From assembly GCF_009299835.1 (NCBI RefSeq), contig NZ_VKCZ01000014.1, positions 248,001 to 312,000 of the forward strand: a DNA stretch of 64,000 nucleotides, written 5' to 3'. The notes under the pieces were generated by a model. It did not search any database. It saw nothing but the letters and a program-made list of their open reading frames with translations, and had not been told where the DNA came from. Positions 42,720-51,904 of the stretch are shown in pieces; position 1 is the stretch's first letter; every line of letters begins with the position of its first letter. A program made the translations under genes and the position numbers. Source of the stretch: Microlunatus speluncae. Lineage in GTDB: Bacteria; Actinomycetota; Actinomycetes; Propionibacteriales; Propionibacteriaceae.

Positions 42720-42839
42720 TTGGGGGTTGTCAGGGGGAATGTGTCGGGGGAGGCTGGGCGTTCTGGTTGTGTGAAGGATGAAGTACGTTCAGCGCGGTGT
42801 GGGAGCTGGAGCGGTTTACCACCGCCACGGCCTGACCCC

Positions 42840-42845
42840 TAAACT
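42840..42845 (+). promoter_or_regulatory. Minus-10 element TAAACT of relA
   Basis: TAAACT is placed so that transcription would begin near 42853, giving a leader of about 20 bases. An ATG at 42854 opens a 4-codon frame (MVRG) that ends just before the GAGGGGG ribosome binding site region of relA. Confidence 0.45.
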
Positions 42846-42872
42846 GGGCGCACATGGTGAGGGGGTGATCGC

Positions 42873-45374
42873 GTGAGCGACCCGCGGACGGCCGTTGATC
42901 CGGCTGTCGACCAGGGACCGGACAGCGGTCCAGCGCCTCGCCGTGCCCGGCAGGCCCCCGGCTCCTCCCGTCCTCCGTCGCCGTTGACGCCGGTCGTCCG
43001 GCCGCCGATCGACGAAGTCGACCAGGGCCGCAACGGCCGATCCAACGGCAAAGGCCGGTCCGGTGGCAAGGGCGAGAGCCCCGATCCCGGCCCGGCCAGC
43101 GCGGCCGTGCCGGTCCGGCTGACCACCGGTCCGGAGCAGCCGCGGGTCCGGATGCGGCAACGACTGGCCCGGTTCGGCAGCGGCGGCCGCAGCTCGACCC
43201 CGGTGCTCGACCCGCTGTTCGCGGTGATCAAGGCCAACCATCCGAAGGCCGACCTGGCGCTGATCGCTCGCGCGTACCGGACGGCGGAACGGATGCACAC
43301 CGGGCAGCTGCGGAAGAGCGGCGACGCCTACATCACCCACCCGCTCGCGGTGACCACGATCCTGGCCGAGCTCGGCATGACCGAGTCGACGCTGTGCGCA
43401 GCGCTGTTGCACGACACGGTCGAGGACACGCCGTACACGCTGTCCCAGCTGAGCCGCGACTTCGGCGAGGAGATCGCGCTGCTGGTCGACGGCTGCACCA
43501 AGCTGGACAAGGTCAAGTACGGCGACTCGGCGAAGTCGGAGACCATCCGCAAGATGGTGATCGCGATGAGCCGGGACATCCGGGTGCTGGTGATCAAGCT
43601 CGCGGACCGGCTGCACAACATGCGCACCCTGCACTACGTCCGGCCGGACAAGCAGACCCGGACCGCGTCGGAGACGCTCGAGATCTACGCGCCGCTGGCG
43701 CACCGGCTCGGCATGAACACGATCAAGTGGGAGCTCGAGGACCTCTGCTTCGCCACCCTGCACCCGAAGGTGTACGACGAGGTGGTGCGGTTGGTCGGCC
43801 GGGCCGCCCCGAGCCGGGACGAATTCCTGTCCGAGGTGATCAACCAGGTCGAGGCCGACCTCAAGGAAGCCAAGATCAAGGCGACCGTCACCGGCCGGCC
43901 GAAGCACTACTACTCGATCTACCAGAAGATGGTGGTTCGCGGCCGGGAGTTCAACGACATCTACGATCTGGTCGGCCTGCGCATCCTGGTCGACAGCCCG
44001 CGCGACTGTTACGCCGCGCTGGGCGTGATGCACGTCCGCTGGAACCCGCTGCCCGGCCGGTTCAAGGACTACATCGCGATGCCGAAGTTCAACATGTACC
44101 AATCGCTGCACACCACCGTGCTCGGCCCGCAGGGCAAGCCGGTCGAGCTGCAGATCCGGACCGACGAGATGCACCGCCGGGCCGAATACGGTGTCGCCGC
44201 CCACTGGAAGTACAAGGAGGGCAAGGGCTCGCCCGGCCCGGTCAAGGGTGACGGCAGCGACCTGATGTGGGTCCGGCAGTTGCTCGACTGGCAGCGTGAG
44301 ACCGCCGACCCGGGCGAGTTCCTCGACTCGCTGCGGTTCGAGATCAACACCTCGGAGGTGTACGCGTTCACGCCGAAGGGCGACGTGATCTCGCTGCCGC
44401 AGGGCGCGACTCCGGTCGACTTCGCGTACGCGGTGCACACCGAGGTGGGCAACAAGACCATCGGCGCCCGGGTGAACGGCCGGCTGGTGCCGCTGGAGTC
44501 CGTACTGGCGAACGGCGACGTGGTGGAGGTCTTCACCTCCAAGGCCGCCGGCGCCGGCCCGAGCCGGGACTGGCTGACCTTCGTCAAGAGTCCGCGGGCG
44601 AAGAACAAGATCAGACACCACTTCACCCTGGAGCGCCGGGAGGAGTCGATCGAGATCGGCAAGGAGGCCCTGGCGAAGCAACTCCGCAAGGGCGGACTGC
44701 CGCTGCAGCGACTGCTGACCTTCGAGCACCTGACCGCCGTCGCCGGCTTCTTCAAGATGCCCGACGTCTCATCGCTCTATGCGGCCGTGGGCGAGGGCAC
44801 CGTCGGTGCCCAGGCCGTACTGAATCGGCTGATCAGCGTCGAAGGCGGCGACGACGCCGCCGCCGACGAGGCCGGCGAGGACCAGGTCGTCACCGGCCGG
44901 CGGCGCCGGACCAGCACCTCGGGCAACGACTGCGGCATCGAGGTCGACGGCGCCAGCGACCTGCTGGTCAAGTTGGCCAAGTGCTGCACGCCGTTGCCGG
45001 GTGACGACATCGTCGGCTTCGTCACCAAGGGCGCCGGGGTTTCGGTGCACCGGACCGACTGCGTCAACACCGGTGCCCTGCAGGCCGAGCCGGAACGCCT
45101 GGTCAACGTCAGCTGGCAGCCGACCGCCAAGAGCTCCTTCCTGGTCGCGATCCAGGTCGAAGCCCTGGACCGGAACCGGCTCCTCTCCGACATCACCCGG
45201 TCGCTCTCCGACCAGCACGTCAACATCATGTCGGCCACTCTGTCGACGACGAAGGACCGGATCTGCAAGGCCCGCTTCACCTTCGAGACCGCCGACCCCA
45301 CGCACCTCGACCACGTCCTCCGCGCCGTCCGCGGCGTGCCTTCGGTCTTCGACGTCTACCGCATCAACCAGTAG
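42873..45374 (+). CDS. relA: Bifunctional (p)ppGpp synthetase/hydrolase RelA/SpoT (Rel)
   Basis: The 833-residue protein makes and degrades the alarmone (p)ppGpp. Order: a Pro/Arg-rich extension of about 110 residues, the HD hydrolase domain with [11 protein letters not shown] intact, the synthetase domain ([43 protein letters not shown]), TGS ([17 protein letters not shown]), a zinc-finger/helical region ([13 protein letters not shown]) and a C-terminal ACT domain. All key residues for both activities are visible, as in mycobacterial Rel. GTG start with GAGGGGG upstream. Cytosolic, ribosome-associated. Confidence 0.95.
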   Translation: MSDPRTAVDPAVDQGPDSGPAPRRARQAPGSSRPPSPLTPVVRPPIDEVDQGRNGRSNGKGRSGGKGESPDPGPASAAVPVRLTTGPEQPRVRMRQRLARFGSGGRSSTPVLDPLFAVIKANHPKADLALIARAYRTAERMHTGQLRKSGDAYITHPLAVTTILAELGMTESTLCAALLHDTVEDTPYTLSQLSRDFGEEIALLVDGCTKLDKVKYGDSAKSETIRKMVIAMSRDIRVLVIKLADRLHNMRTLHYVRPDKQTRTASETLEIYAPLAHRLGMNTIKWELEDLCFATLHPKVYDEVVRLVGRAAPSRDEFLSEVINQVEADLKEAKIKATVTGRPKHYYSIYQKMVVRGREFNDIYDLVGLRILVDSPRDCYAALGVMHVRWNPLPGRFKDYIAMPKFNMYQSLHTTVLGPQGKPVELQIRTDEMHRRAEYGVAAHWKYKEGKGSPGPVKGDGSDLMWVRQLLDWQRETADPGEFLDSLRFEINTSEVYAFTPKGDVISLPQGATPVDFAYAVHTEVGNKTIGARVNGRLVPLESVLANGDVVEVFTSKAAGAGPSRDWLTFVKSPRAKNKIRHHFTLERREESIEIGKEALAKQLRKGGLPLQRLLTFEHLTAVAGFFKMPDVSSLYAAVGEGTVGAQAVLNRLISVEGGDDAAADEAGEDQVVTGRRRRTSTSGNDCGIEVDGASDLLVKLAKCCTPLPGDDIVGFVTKGAGVSVHRTDCVNTGALQAEPERLVNVSWQPTAKSSFLVAIQVEALDRNRLLSDITRSLSDQHVNIMSATLSTTKDRICKARFTFETADPTHLDHVLRAVRGVPSVFDVYRINQ

Positions 45375-45389
45375 CCCGCGGCCTGCTAG

Positions 45390-45408
45390 TTACGTTAGCC
45401 TTACCTAA
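45390..45408. promoter_or_regulatory. IdeR/DtxR-like iron box
   Basis: TTACGTTAGCCTTACCTAA matches the 19-bp IdeR/DtxR consensus (TTAGGTTAGGCTAACCTAA) at 16 of 19 positions. It ends one base before the start of an iron-siderophore binding protein gene and overlaps its TAGCCT minus-10 element, so iron repression is expected. Confidence 0.85.
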
Positions 45409-45409
45409 C

Positions 45410-46387
45410 GTGACCAACGAACTCGGGCGCCGCCTCGGAGCCGCGACCCTGGCGCTGCTGGTGATGGTTGTGGCGCTCACCTCCTGTCAGTCGCAACCGG
45501 TGTCGGACCCCGCGAGCGCGGACCAGCCGCGGACCGTCACCGACCCGACCGGGCGGCAGGTCGAGATCCCCGGCAGTCCGCAGCGGGTGTTCGGTGTCTA
45601 CAGCACCGACGTCGACTACGCCATGACACTCGGGCTGGGTCTGGCGCCGGTCCAGAGCATCGCCAGCAGCGCCGTCGGCTTCCCGGCCTTCTTCCCGCAG
45701 GCCGGGCTCGCCGGCATCGAGCCGATGAAGAACTACCCGGAGATCCAGTACGAGAAGGTCGCCGCGATCCAACCGGACGTGATCATCAACGGTCTCGGAT
45801 ACGAGGGCGGCGCCGACCACGACAAGCTGGCCGCCATCGCCCCGACCTTCACCTACGACGGTTTCGACGGTGACTGGCGCGACGACTTCACGGCTCTCGC
45901 CGCGGCGTTCGGTCGGCAGCAGGAGGCCGACACGTTCCTCCGGCAGGTCGCGGACCGGACGGCGGAGGTGAAGTCCCGAGTCGCGGCTCTGGACCGGCCG
46001 CCGGTGTTCGCCTACGGGGTGATCACCGACGACGGTGGCGGCGGGTTCAACGGATCGGCGCCGACCAAGCTGAACCCGCAGCTCTTCGAGGAGGTCGGGA
46101 TCAGCTCACCGTCGGCGGTGGGGAAGGACTGGACGACGCTGGCCCCGGAGCGGATCGCCGATCTGGACGATGTGGATCTGATCATGATCGCCGTGTCGCC
46201 GCAGCGGGACGCGAAGGCCGAGCTCGGCAAGATCAGGAACAACCCGGTGTGGTCCGGACTGCCCGCCGTCCGGTCCGGTCGGTTGATGGCGGTCGACAAC
46301 GAGCTCAACTTCGCCTCACCTCATGCCGCCCTGACCTTCCTCGACGTCATCGACCAGGGGATCGATCGACTCGATCCGGGGGAGTGA
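45410..46387 (+). CDS. Iron-siderophore ABC transporter substrate-binding lipoprotein
   Basis: The 325-residue protein has a lipoprotein signal (ATLALLVMVVALTSC, lipidated Cys26) and the FecB/BtuF-like periplasmic binding fold: VTDPTGRQVEIPGSPQRVFGV, AAIQPDVIINGLG, LAAIAPTFTY and LTFLDVIDQGI. It would capture ferric siderophores at the cell surface. An IdeR/DtxR box directly before the GTG start supports iron control, and the short distance suggests a leaderless or near-leaderless message. No permease or ATPase genes follow, so it must use a transporter encoded elsewhere. Confidence 0.9.
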   Translation: MTNELGRRLGAATLALLVMVVALTSCQSQPVSDPASADQPRTVTDPTGRQVEIPGSPQRVFGVYSTDVDYAMTLGLGLAPVQSIASSAVGFPAFFPQAGLAGIEPMKNYPEIQYEKVAAIQPDVIINGLGYEGGADHDKLAAIAPTFTYDGFDGDWRDDFTALAAAFGRQQEADTFLRQVADRTAEVKSRVAALDRPPVFAYGVITDDGGGGFNGSAPTKLNPQLFEEVGISSPSAVGKDWTTLAPERIADLDDVDLIMIAVSPQRDAKAELGKIRNNPVWSGLPAVRSGRLMAVDNELNFASPHAALTFLDVIDQGIDRLDPGE

Positions 46388-46418
46388 CCGCCACGGAAGG
46401 CCGCGGTACGGTCACCTC

Positions 46419-46925
46419 GTGACGACTCGGGACACCATGCAGATCCGGACCGCGACCGCCGCGGACTGGCCGCAGATCTGGCCGTTCTTCGACACGATCG
46501 TTCAGGCCCGGGAGACGTACGCCTATCCACTCGACCTGACGTCGGAGCGAGCGCGCGGGCTGTGGCTGCAGCCGCCGCCCGATCACGTGGTGGTCGCGGT
46601 CGAGGGTGATCATGTGCTGGGCAGCGCCAAGATGGGGCCGAACCGGCCCGGGGCCGGCAGCCACATCGGCACCGCGAGCTTCATGGTCGACCCCGCTCGG
46701 AGCGGCCGCGGCGTGGGCCGGGCACTTGCCGAATACATGATCGACTGGCACCGGCGGAACGGGTTCCGCGGGATCCAGTTCAACGCGGTGGTCGAGACCA
46801 ACGCGGCCGCAGTGCACCTGTGGCAGCGGCTCGGCTTCAAGATCATCGGCACGGTCCCGGACGCCTTCGACCACCGCGAGCACGGCCTCGTCGGCCTGCA
46901 CGTCATGTATCTCCCGCTCACCTGA
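46419..46925 (+). CDS. GNAT N-acetyltransferase
   Basis: The 168-residue protein is a single GNAT domain: MQIRTATAADWPQIWPFF, SFMVDPARSGRGVGRALAEYMIDW with the acetyl-CoA loop RSGRGVG, and GIQFNAVVETNAAAVHLWQRLGFKIIGTVP. Relatives include PhnO/Pat-like and phosphinothricin-type acetyltransferases; the substrate is unknown. TACGGT six bases before the GTG suggests a leaderless start; ATG 46437 is the alternative. It stands alone after the siderophore-binding gene. Confidence 0.85.
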   Translation: MTTRDTMQIRTATAADWPQIWPFFDTIVQARETYAYPLDLTSERARGLWLQPPPDHVVVAVEGDHVLGSAKMGPNRPGAGSHIGTASFMVDPARSGRGVGRALAEYMIDWHRRNGFRGIQFNAVVETNAAAVHLWQRLGFKIIGTVPDAFDHREHGLVGLHVMYLPLT

Positions 46926-46949
46926 GCCGATCGCAGCGGACGCGTGGAT

Positions 46950-47462
46950 TCAGGAGGCGAGGGAGCGGAGGTAGCGCTCCGTGTAGTGGTGCTGGACCAG
47001 GTGGGTGAGCGGGCCGCCGAGGCGGGCCAGTCGGGAAGCCGGACGGGAGAAGGCAGTGATCACCATCCGCACCGCGTCATCGTCGCCGAGGGTCACGATG
47101 AACGACTCCTCGCCCCGCTCCGGGTGGCCAATCCTGGTCCCGTAGCCGAACCCGATCCGACGCGGCTCGGTGATCAGATACACCACGCGCAGCGGCGCCC
47201 GGACCCGCAGCGGACCCACCGCGATGATCAACTCGGCGTCCAGCCCGTCCCGGACCGGGCCGGGTGCTCGGACGATCAAACCGGACCGCCGTTGCACCTC
47301 CCAGCCGAGCACCAACTCCCCGGCCCGGCGGAAGAAGTCGGGCCCGTGCCCGATCACGGCGGCTCGGCGCAGGTGCCGATATCCGGCCGGAAGCACACCT
47401 TCGGTCGCTCCGACCTCCGGATAGCTCAGCCCCGATTCGATCACCGGCCCGACCCGCCGCAC
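46950..47462 (-). CDS. DUF1990 family protein
   Basis: The 170-residue protein matches DUF1990: SYPEVGATEG near the start, YRHLRRAAVIGHGPDFFRRAGELVLGWEVQRRSGL, then IGFGYGTRIGHPERGEESFIV. This family of unknown function has a lipocalin/START-like look and often lies near membrane or lipid genes. The GTG start at 47462 directly abuts a 58-bp palindrome, so the original promoter region has been occupied by the repeat. It follows the DUF349 gene on the same strand. Confidence 0.8.
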   Translation of the reverse strand: MRRVGPVIESGLSYPEVGATEGVLPAGYRHLRRAAVIGHGPDFFRRAGELVLGWEVQRRSGLIVRAPGPVRDGLDAELIIAVGPLRVRAPLRVVYLITEPRRIGFGYGTRIGHPERGEESFIVTLGDDDAVRMVITAFSRPASRLARLGGPLTHLVQHHYTERYLRSLAS

Positions 47463-47465
47463 CCA

Positions 47466-47521
47466 GCCGAGTTGTCAGAACTGAGTTGCCCCATGGCACA
47501 ACTCAGTTCTGACAAGTCGGA
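47466..47521. repeat. 58-bp palindromic repeat, subtype A, copy 3
   Basis: Arms beginning GCCGAGTTGTCAGAACTGAG, with one mismatch in the outer part (AAGTCGG instead of AACTCGG), enclose a 10-base loop (CCCCATGGCA). It fills the gap between the DUF349 stop and the DUF1990 GTG. Confidence 0.9.
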
Positions 47522-47526
47522 GAGAA

Positions 47527-48768
47527 TCAGCCGCTGTAGTCGCTGGCGGCTTTGCGGGCCTGCTCCAGCCACTGGCGGTAGGTCTCGGCGGAGTTCGAGG
47601 CGTCCCGGGCGGCGCGGGCGTCGCCGCGGGCCTCGGCCTTGGCCGCCTTGGTCTCCAGCTCGTGGATCTGGGCCTCGAGCTTGGCGGCGGTGTCCTCGGC
47701 GCGGGCCCGGGTCTCCGGGTTGGTCCGGCGCCAGCGGTCGTCCTCGGCCTGCTTGATCGCCGATTCGACGGCTCGCATCCGGTTGTCCAGGGTCCGCATC
47801 GCCTCGCGGGGGACCTTGCCGATGTCGTTCCACCGGTCGGCGATCTCGCGGTACGCGGACCGGGCCGACCCGAGATCCTTCACCGGGACCAGCTTCTCGG
47901 CCTCGAGGAGCAGCTCTTCCTTCTTCGCCTGGTTGTCCCGGAACTCGCTGTCCTGGGCGGCGAACGCGGCCTGCTTGGCGTCGAAGAACTGGTCCTGCGC
48001 CGCCCGGAACTGCTTCCACAGCGCGTCGTCGATCTCGCGCGGGGCGGGGCCGGCGGCCTTCCATTCCGCCATCAGCCCGCGCAGTTCCCGGGTAGTGTCG
48101 CCCCACTCGGTCGAGCCGGCCAGCGCCTCCGCGGACTTGACCAGACGTTCCTTGATCACCCGGGCCGAGTCGCGCTGCTCGGCCTGCTGGGCGAAGTGCG
48201 CCTTCCGCCGCCGGGTGTACGTGGTCCGGGCGGAGGAGAAGCGATGCCACAGCTCGCCGTCGCTGGACCGGTCGAGCCGGGGCAGCTGCTTCCATTCCTC
48301 GAGCAGCGTCCGGAACCGGTTCACGCCGCCGCGCCAGTCGTTGCCGCCGGCCAGCTTCTCGGCCTCGGCGACGCAGCGCTCCTTGGCGCCGCGGGCTTCG
48401 TCCTGCTGCTTGGCCCGCTCGGCCTTACGGACGGCGCGCTGCTCGGACAACACCGGTTCCAATGCCGTCAGCCGGGCCAGCAGGCCTTCCAGGTTGCCGA
48501 CGGCGTTGGCGTCGGTGACGGCGGTGCGGACGGTCTTGATCGACGTCGTGGCGTCGTCCGGCGACAGCGTCCCGGAGGCGATCCGGCGTTCGAGCAGGGA
48601 CACCTCCAGTTCCAGGGCGGTGAACCGGCGGACGAAGAACTGCAAGGCCTCGGCGGGATCGGTGTCCGGCACCTGACCGACGCTGCGTTCGCCGGTCTCG
48701 GTGCGGACGTACACGGTGCCGTCGGCGTCGACTCGTCCAAAAGCAGCGGGGTCAGCGTCGGGGCTCAT
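47527..48768 (-). CDS. DUF349 repeat protein, long coiled coil
   Basis: The 413-residue protein starts at ATG 48768. After an N-terminal part (VYVRTETGERSVGQVPDTDPAEALQFF) it holds three or more DUF349 units of about 75 residues, each with a W(K)xL/AGP-like turn (LLEEWKQLPRLDRSSDGELWHRF, LMAEWKAAGPAPREIDDALWKQF, IADRWNDIGKVPREAMRTLDNRM). It ends in a coiled coil. Function is not established. The conserved place next to glyoxalase II and hisS in actinobacteria suggests a housekeeping role. It is divergent from the glyoxalase II gene with 30 bases between starts. Confidence 0.88.
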   Translation of the reverse strand: MSPDADPAAFGRVDADGTVYVRTETGERSVGQVPDTDPAEALQFFVRRFTALELEVSLLERRIASGTLSPDDATTSIKTVRTAVTDANAVGNLEGLLARLTALEPVLSEQRAVRKAERAKQQDEARGAKERCVAEAEKLAGGNDWRGGVNRFRTLLEEWKQLPRLDRSSDGELWHRFSSARTTYTRRRKAHFAQQAEQRDSARVIKERLVKSAEALAGSTEWGDTTRELRGLMAEWKAAGPAPREIDDALWKQFRAAQDQFFDAKQAAFAAQDSEFRDNQAKKEELLLEAEKLVPVKDLGSARSAYREIADRWNDIGKVPREAMRTLDNRMRAVESAIKQAEDDRWRRTNPETRARAEDTAAKLEAQIHELETKAAKAEARGDARAARDASNSAETYRQWLEQARKAASDYSG

Positions 48769-48785
48769 GGATCCATCCTGCCCGA

Positions 48786-48791
48786 TAGTGT
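48786..48791 (+). promoter_or_regulatory. Leaderless promoter of glyoxalase II-like gene (TAGTGT)
   Basis: TAGTGT ends 7 bases before GTG 48799, in the 30-base gap to the divergent DUF349 gene. It supports that GTG as the start. Confidence 0.6.
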
Positions 48792-48798
48792 CGCGGAT

Positions 48799-49527
48799 GT
48801 GTTGATCGCATCCTTCCCTGCCGGGCCGTGGCAGGCCAACTGCTTTCTGGTCGCGGCCGGGCCCGGTGCGGAATGCCTGATTCTCGACCCGGGCGTCGAC
48901 GCCGCCGACGACGTACGTTCCGTGGTCGCCGAGCATCGGCTGCGTCCGGTCGCGGTGATCGCCAGCCACGGACACCTCGACCACACCTACTCGGTCGCCG
49001 AGCTGTGCGCCGCGTACGAGGTGCCGTGCTGGATCAACGGCGCCGACCGCGATCTGCTGGCCGACCCGTTCGCCGCGATGCCGCCCGGCGTCGACACGAT
49101 GCTCGGCGAGGCCGGCTACCGGACCGAGTTCGTCGAGCCGGACCGGGTGGAGACGCTGGCCGACGGCGACCGACCGACGCTGGCCGGCTTCGAGCTCACG
49201 GTCGTCGCCGCGCCGGGGCACACCCCGGGCTCGATGCTGCTGCGGACGCCCTACCAGGATCCCGGGCCGGCGACCGGCGGTGAGCCGATCACCGAGCTGA
49301 TCTTCAGCGGCGACGTCCTGTTCGCCGGTTCGATCGGAAGAACTGATTTGCCCCGCGGTAATCCAGCCAACATGCTGGAGACGCTGCGGACCACGATGGC
49401 CGGCCTGCCCGATTCCGCGGCGGTGCTGCCCGGCCACGGGTCCCAGACGACGATGGCGCGGGAACGCGCCGCCAACCCGTACCTGCAACCGGACTATCTG
49501 CACCAGGAAGTGGAGGAGCCGTCGTGA
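48799..49527 (+). CDS. Glyoxalase II-like metallo-beta-lactamase-fold hydrolase
   Basis: The 242-residue protein has the MBL metal site SHGHLDH (HxHxDH), APGHTPGS, FSGDVLFAGSIGRTD and VLPGHGSQT, the set seen in glyoxalase II-like hydrolases. It probably cleaves a thioester (of mycothiol, S-lactoyl type, in actinobacteria). The start is leaderless GTG 48799. Its TGA overlaps the hisS GTG, so the pair is co-translated, as in many actinobacteria. Confidence 0.9.
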   Translation: MLIASFPAGPWQANCFLVAAGPGAECLILDPGVDAADDVRSVVAEHRLRPVAVIASHGHLDHTYSVAELCAAYEVPCWINGADRDLLADPFAAMPPGVDTMLGEAGYRTEFVEPDRVETLADGDRPTLAGFELTVVAAPGHTPGSMLLRTPYQDPGPATGGEPITELIFSGDVLFAGSIGRTDLPRGNPANMLETLRTTMAGLPDSAAVLPGHGSQTTMARERAANPYLQPDYLHQEVEEPS

Positions 49528-50858
49528 GCCGCCCCAAGCCGCTGTCGGGATTCCCCGAGTTCACCCCGAGCCAGCGGATCGTCGAGCAGCACGTCCTCGA
49601 CCGGCTGCGGCAGACCTTCGAACTGCACGGGTTCGGCTCGGTCGAGACCCGCTCGGTCGAGCCGATCGACCGGCTGGCCAAGGGTGGGGAGATCGACAAG
49701 GAGGTGTACGCGGTCCGCCGGCTGGCCGCGGCCACAGACGCTCCGGCCGACCTCGGGCTGCACTTCGACCTGACCGTCCCATTTGCCCGTTACGTGCTGG
49801 AGCACAGCCACGCGCTGCAGTTCCCGTTCCGCCGCTACCAGATCCAGAAGGTATGGCGCGGCGAGCGACCGCAGGAGGGGCGCTACCGCGAGTTCACCCA
49901 GGCCGACATCGACATCGTCGACGCCGGCGAACTGGCGGGGCACCACGACGTTGAGGTCGCCCTGGTCACGCTCGAAGCACTGGAACGGCTGCACGACGAG
50001 CTCGGGCTGCCGCCGGTTCTGATGCGGGTCAGCGACCGCCGGCTGGCCCAGGGCTTCTATCTCGGCCTGGACATCGAGGATCCGACCGACGTGCTCCGGC
50101 TGGTCGACAAGCTGGACAAGATCGGCCCGGAAGCGGTCCGCGACTTGTTGATCAAGGAGGCCGGGCTGTCCGCGGCCCAGGCCGACTCCTGCCTGCGGTT
50201 GGCGGAGATCAACAGTGCCGACGAGTCCTTCGCCGACCGAGTCGCCGAGCTGGGCGTCAAGCATGATCAACTCGAGCTCGGGCTGGAGCGGCTGGTGGAG
50301 GTGGTCGGCGCGGCCAAGCGCTCAGTGCCCGGCCGGCTGATCGCCGATCTCAAGATCGCCCGCGGGCTGGACTACTACACCGGCACCGTCTACGAGACCG
50401 AGCTGGTCGGCTACCCGAGGCTCGGCTCGATCTCCTCCGGCGGCCGCTACGAGGCCCTGGCCACCGACGGCCGCACTACCTATCCGGGCGTCGGCCTGTC
50501 CATCGGCGTGACCCGGCTGCTGGTGCCGCTGCTCGCCGAGGGCAAGATCATCGCGTCCCGCTCGGTGCCGACCGCGATCTTGGTCGCCGTCGACGCCGAA
50601 GAGACCCGGAGCGCCGCGTTCGAGGTGGCCGGGCGGCTGCGCCGGCGCGGCATCCCGACCGAGGTCGCGCCCAAGGCGGACAAGTTCGGCAAGCAGATCC
50701 GCTACGCCGATCGCCGCGGCATCCCGTACATCTGGTTCGGCGGACTCGAGGGCGGCGAGGTGAAGGATCTGCGCAGCGGCGACCAGACCCCGGCCGACCC
50801 GGACACCTGGCAGCCCCCGGAGGCCGACCTCCACCCCGCCGTCACCACCGCCGAGTGA
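49524..50858 (+). CDS. hisS: Histidyl-tRNA synthetase
   Basis: HisS loads histidine onto its tRNA. The 444-residue class II synthetase has motif 1 around FGSVETRSVEPID, motif 2 (FRRYQIQKVWRGERPQEGRYREFTQADIDI), RGLDYYTGTVYE, GGRYEAL (motif 3 region) and a C-terminal anticodon-binding domain (VPTAILVAVDAEETRS). It matches the longer actinobacterial type. The GTG start overlaps the glyoxalase II stop (GTGA). In most relatives aspS follows close by; here it lies 9 kb away. Confidence 0.95.
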   Translation: MSRPKPLSGFPEFTPSQRIVEQHVLDRLRQTFELHGFGSVETRSVEPIDRLAKGGEIDKEVYAVRRLAAATDAPADLGLHFDLTVPFARYVLEHSHALQFPFRRYQIQKVWRGERPQEGRYREFTQADIDIVDAGELAGHHDVEVALVTLEALERLHDELGLPPVLMRVSDRRLAQGFYLGLDIEDPTDVLRLVDKLDKIGPEAVRDLLIKEAGLSAAQADSCLRLAEINSADESFADRVAELGVKHDQLELGLERLVEVVGAAKRSVPGRLIADLKIARGLDYYTGTVYETELVGYPRLGSISSGGRYEALATDGRTTYPGVGLSIGVTRLLVPLLAEGKIIASRSVPTAILVAVDAEETRSAAFEVAGRLRRRGIPTEVAPKADKFGKQIRYADRRGIPYIWFGGLEGGEVKDLRSGDQTPADPDTWQPPEADLHPAVTTAE

Positions 50859-50883
50859 GCCCCTCGCCCGGAAGGTGAACCGA

Positions 50884-50889
50884 TAGGGT
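50884..50889 (+). promoter_or_regulatory. Leaderless promoter of SGNH hydrolase gene (TAGGGT)
   Basis: TAGGGT ends 7 bases before ATG 50897, the same spacing as in other leaderless genes of the window. Confidence 0.65.
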
Positions 50890-50896
50890 CCTGATC

Positions 50897-51865
50897 ATGG
50901 GATCCGAAGTGTTGATCATTCTCGGTGACTCGTACTCCTCCGGAGTCGGTGCGGGCGACTACCTCGACGACGGCACGGATTGTCTGCGGTCACGCAACTG
51001 CTACGGGGCGGTGATCGGCCGGGAGCGGGAGGTCGACGTCCTGCTCGCCGCCTGCTCCGGCGCGCTCACCTCCGACCTTCCCGGCCAGCTCGACAGCGTG
51101 CAGACCGGGCTGCCGGCCGAGGCCGAGCCGGCGGCGGTCGCGCTGACCATCGGCGGCAACGACGCCGGCTTCGCCCGGGTGCTGAGCGAGGCGGCCAAGC
51201 CGTGGTGGTGGGGCGACAGCGCCGAGGAGATCGCGGCCTCGCTGCGGTTCATCACCGACGAACTGCCAGCCCGGCTGGCCACGACGCTGGCGTTGATCGA
51301 ATCCCGGTTCGGCCGGTCGGTGGACCGGGTGCTGGCCGGCTACCCGCACCTGTTCGCCGGCACCGACTGCCACCTCGCGACCTTCTTCACCGCCGAGGAG
51401 ATGTACGGGCTGAACGACGCGGCCGACAAGCTCGCGGAGCGGCAGGCGGCGGTCGCCGACGCAGCGGGCTGGACCTTCGTCGACGTCCGGCTGGCGTTCG
51501 CCGGCCACGCCACCTGCACCGACGACCCGTGGATCCACAACGTCGACCTGCTGGACCAGTCGGAGTCCTTCCATCCGACAATGGACGGGCAGCGGGCCTA
51601 CGCCGATGCGGTCGGCCCGGCGCTGCCGAGCCTGCCGCGGGTCCCGGTCGTCGCCGCGTCACCGCGGTCGACGGTCACCTGTGTGCCGGGTGTCGCCTCC
51701 GACCCGTACCGCGGCCGGGTCCGGATCCCCGACCTCGGCTCGGCCGACGCCCGCGCCGCCGCCCTCCGCCACAACATCCCCGAGGCGACACTCCGCCGGC
51801 TGCAGGCCGGCCAGCGCAACGGCGCCCACAACCGCCAACTACTCCGCCTCGACTCCGACCGCTAG
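50897..51865 (+). CDS. SGNH/GDSL hydrolase without export signal
   Basis: The 322-residue protein has block I LGDSYSSGVG (9-18), TIGGNDAGF (block III, GND) and the final DQSESFHPTMDGQ with the catalytic His, as in Streptomyces-type lipases or esterases of the Rv0518 kind. Unlike those it has no signal peptide: the frame starts MGSEVLIILGDS, directly at block I, and the leaderless promoter fixes this start. It would therefore act in the cytosol. The C terminus (about 250-322) is Arg-rich. Substrate unknown. Confidence 0.82.
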   Translation: MGSEVLIILGDSYSSGVGAGDYLDDGTDCLRSRNCYGAVIGREREVDVLLAACSGALTSDLPGQLDSVQTGLPAEAEPAAVALTIGGNDAGFARVLSEAAKPWWWGDSAEEIAASLRFITDELPARLATTLALIESRFGRSVDRVLAGYPHLFAGTDCHLATFFTAEEMYGLNDAADKLAERQAAVADAAGWTFVDVRLAFAGHATCTDDPWIHNVDLLDQSESFHPTMDGQRAYADAVGPALPSLPRVPVVAASPRSTVTCVPGVASDPYRGRVRIPDLGSADARAAALRHNIPEATLRRLQAGQRNGAHNRQLLRLDSDR

Positions 51866-51904
51866 CAGGGGTGCTGTCCAGCGCCCTCCCAAGCCGGGCG
51901 ACGC

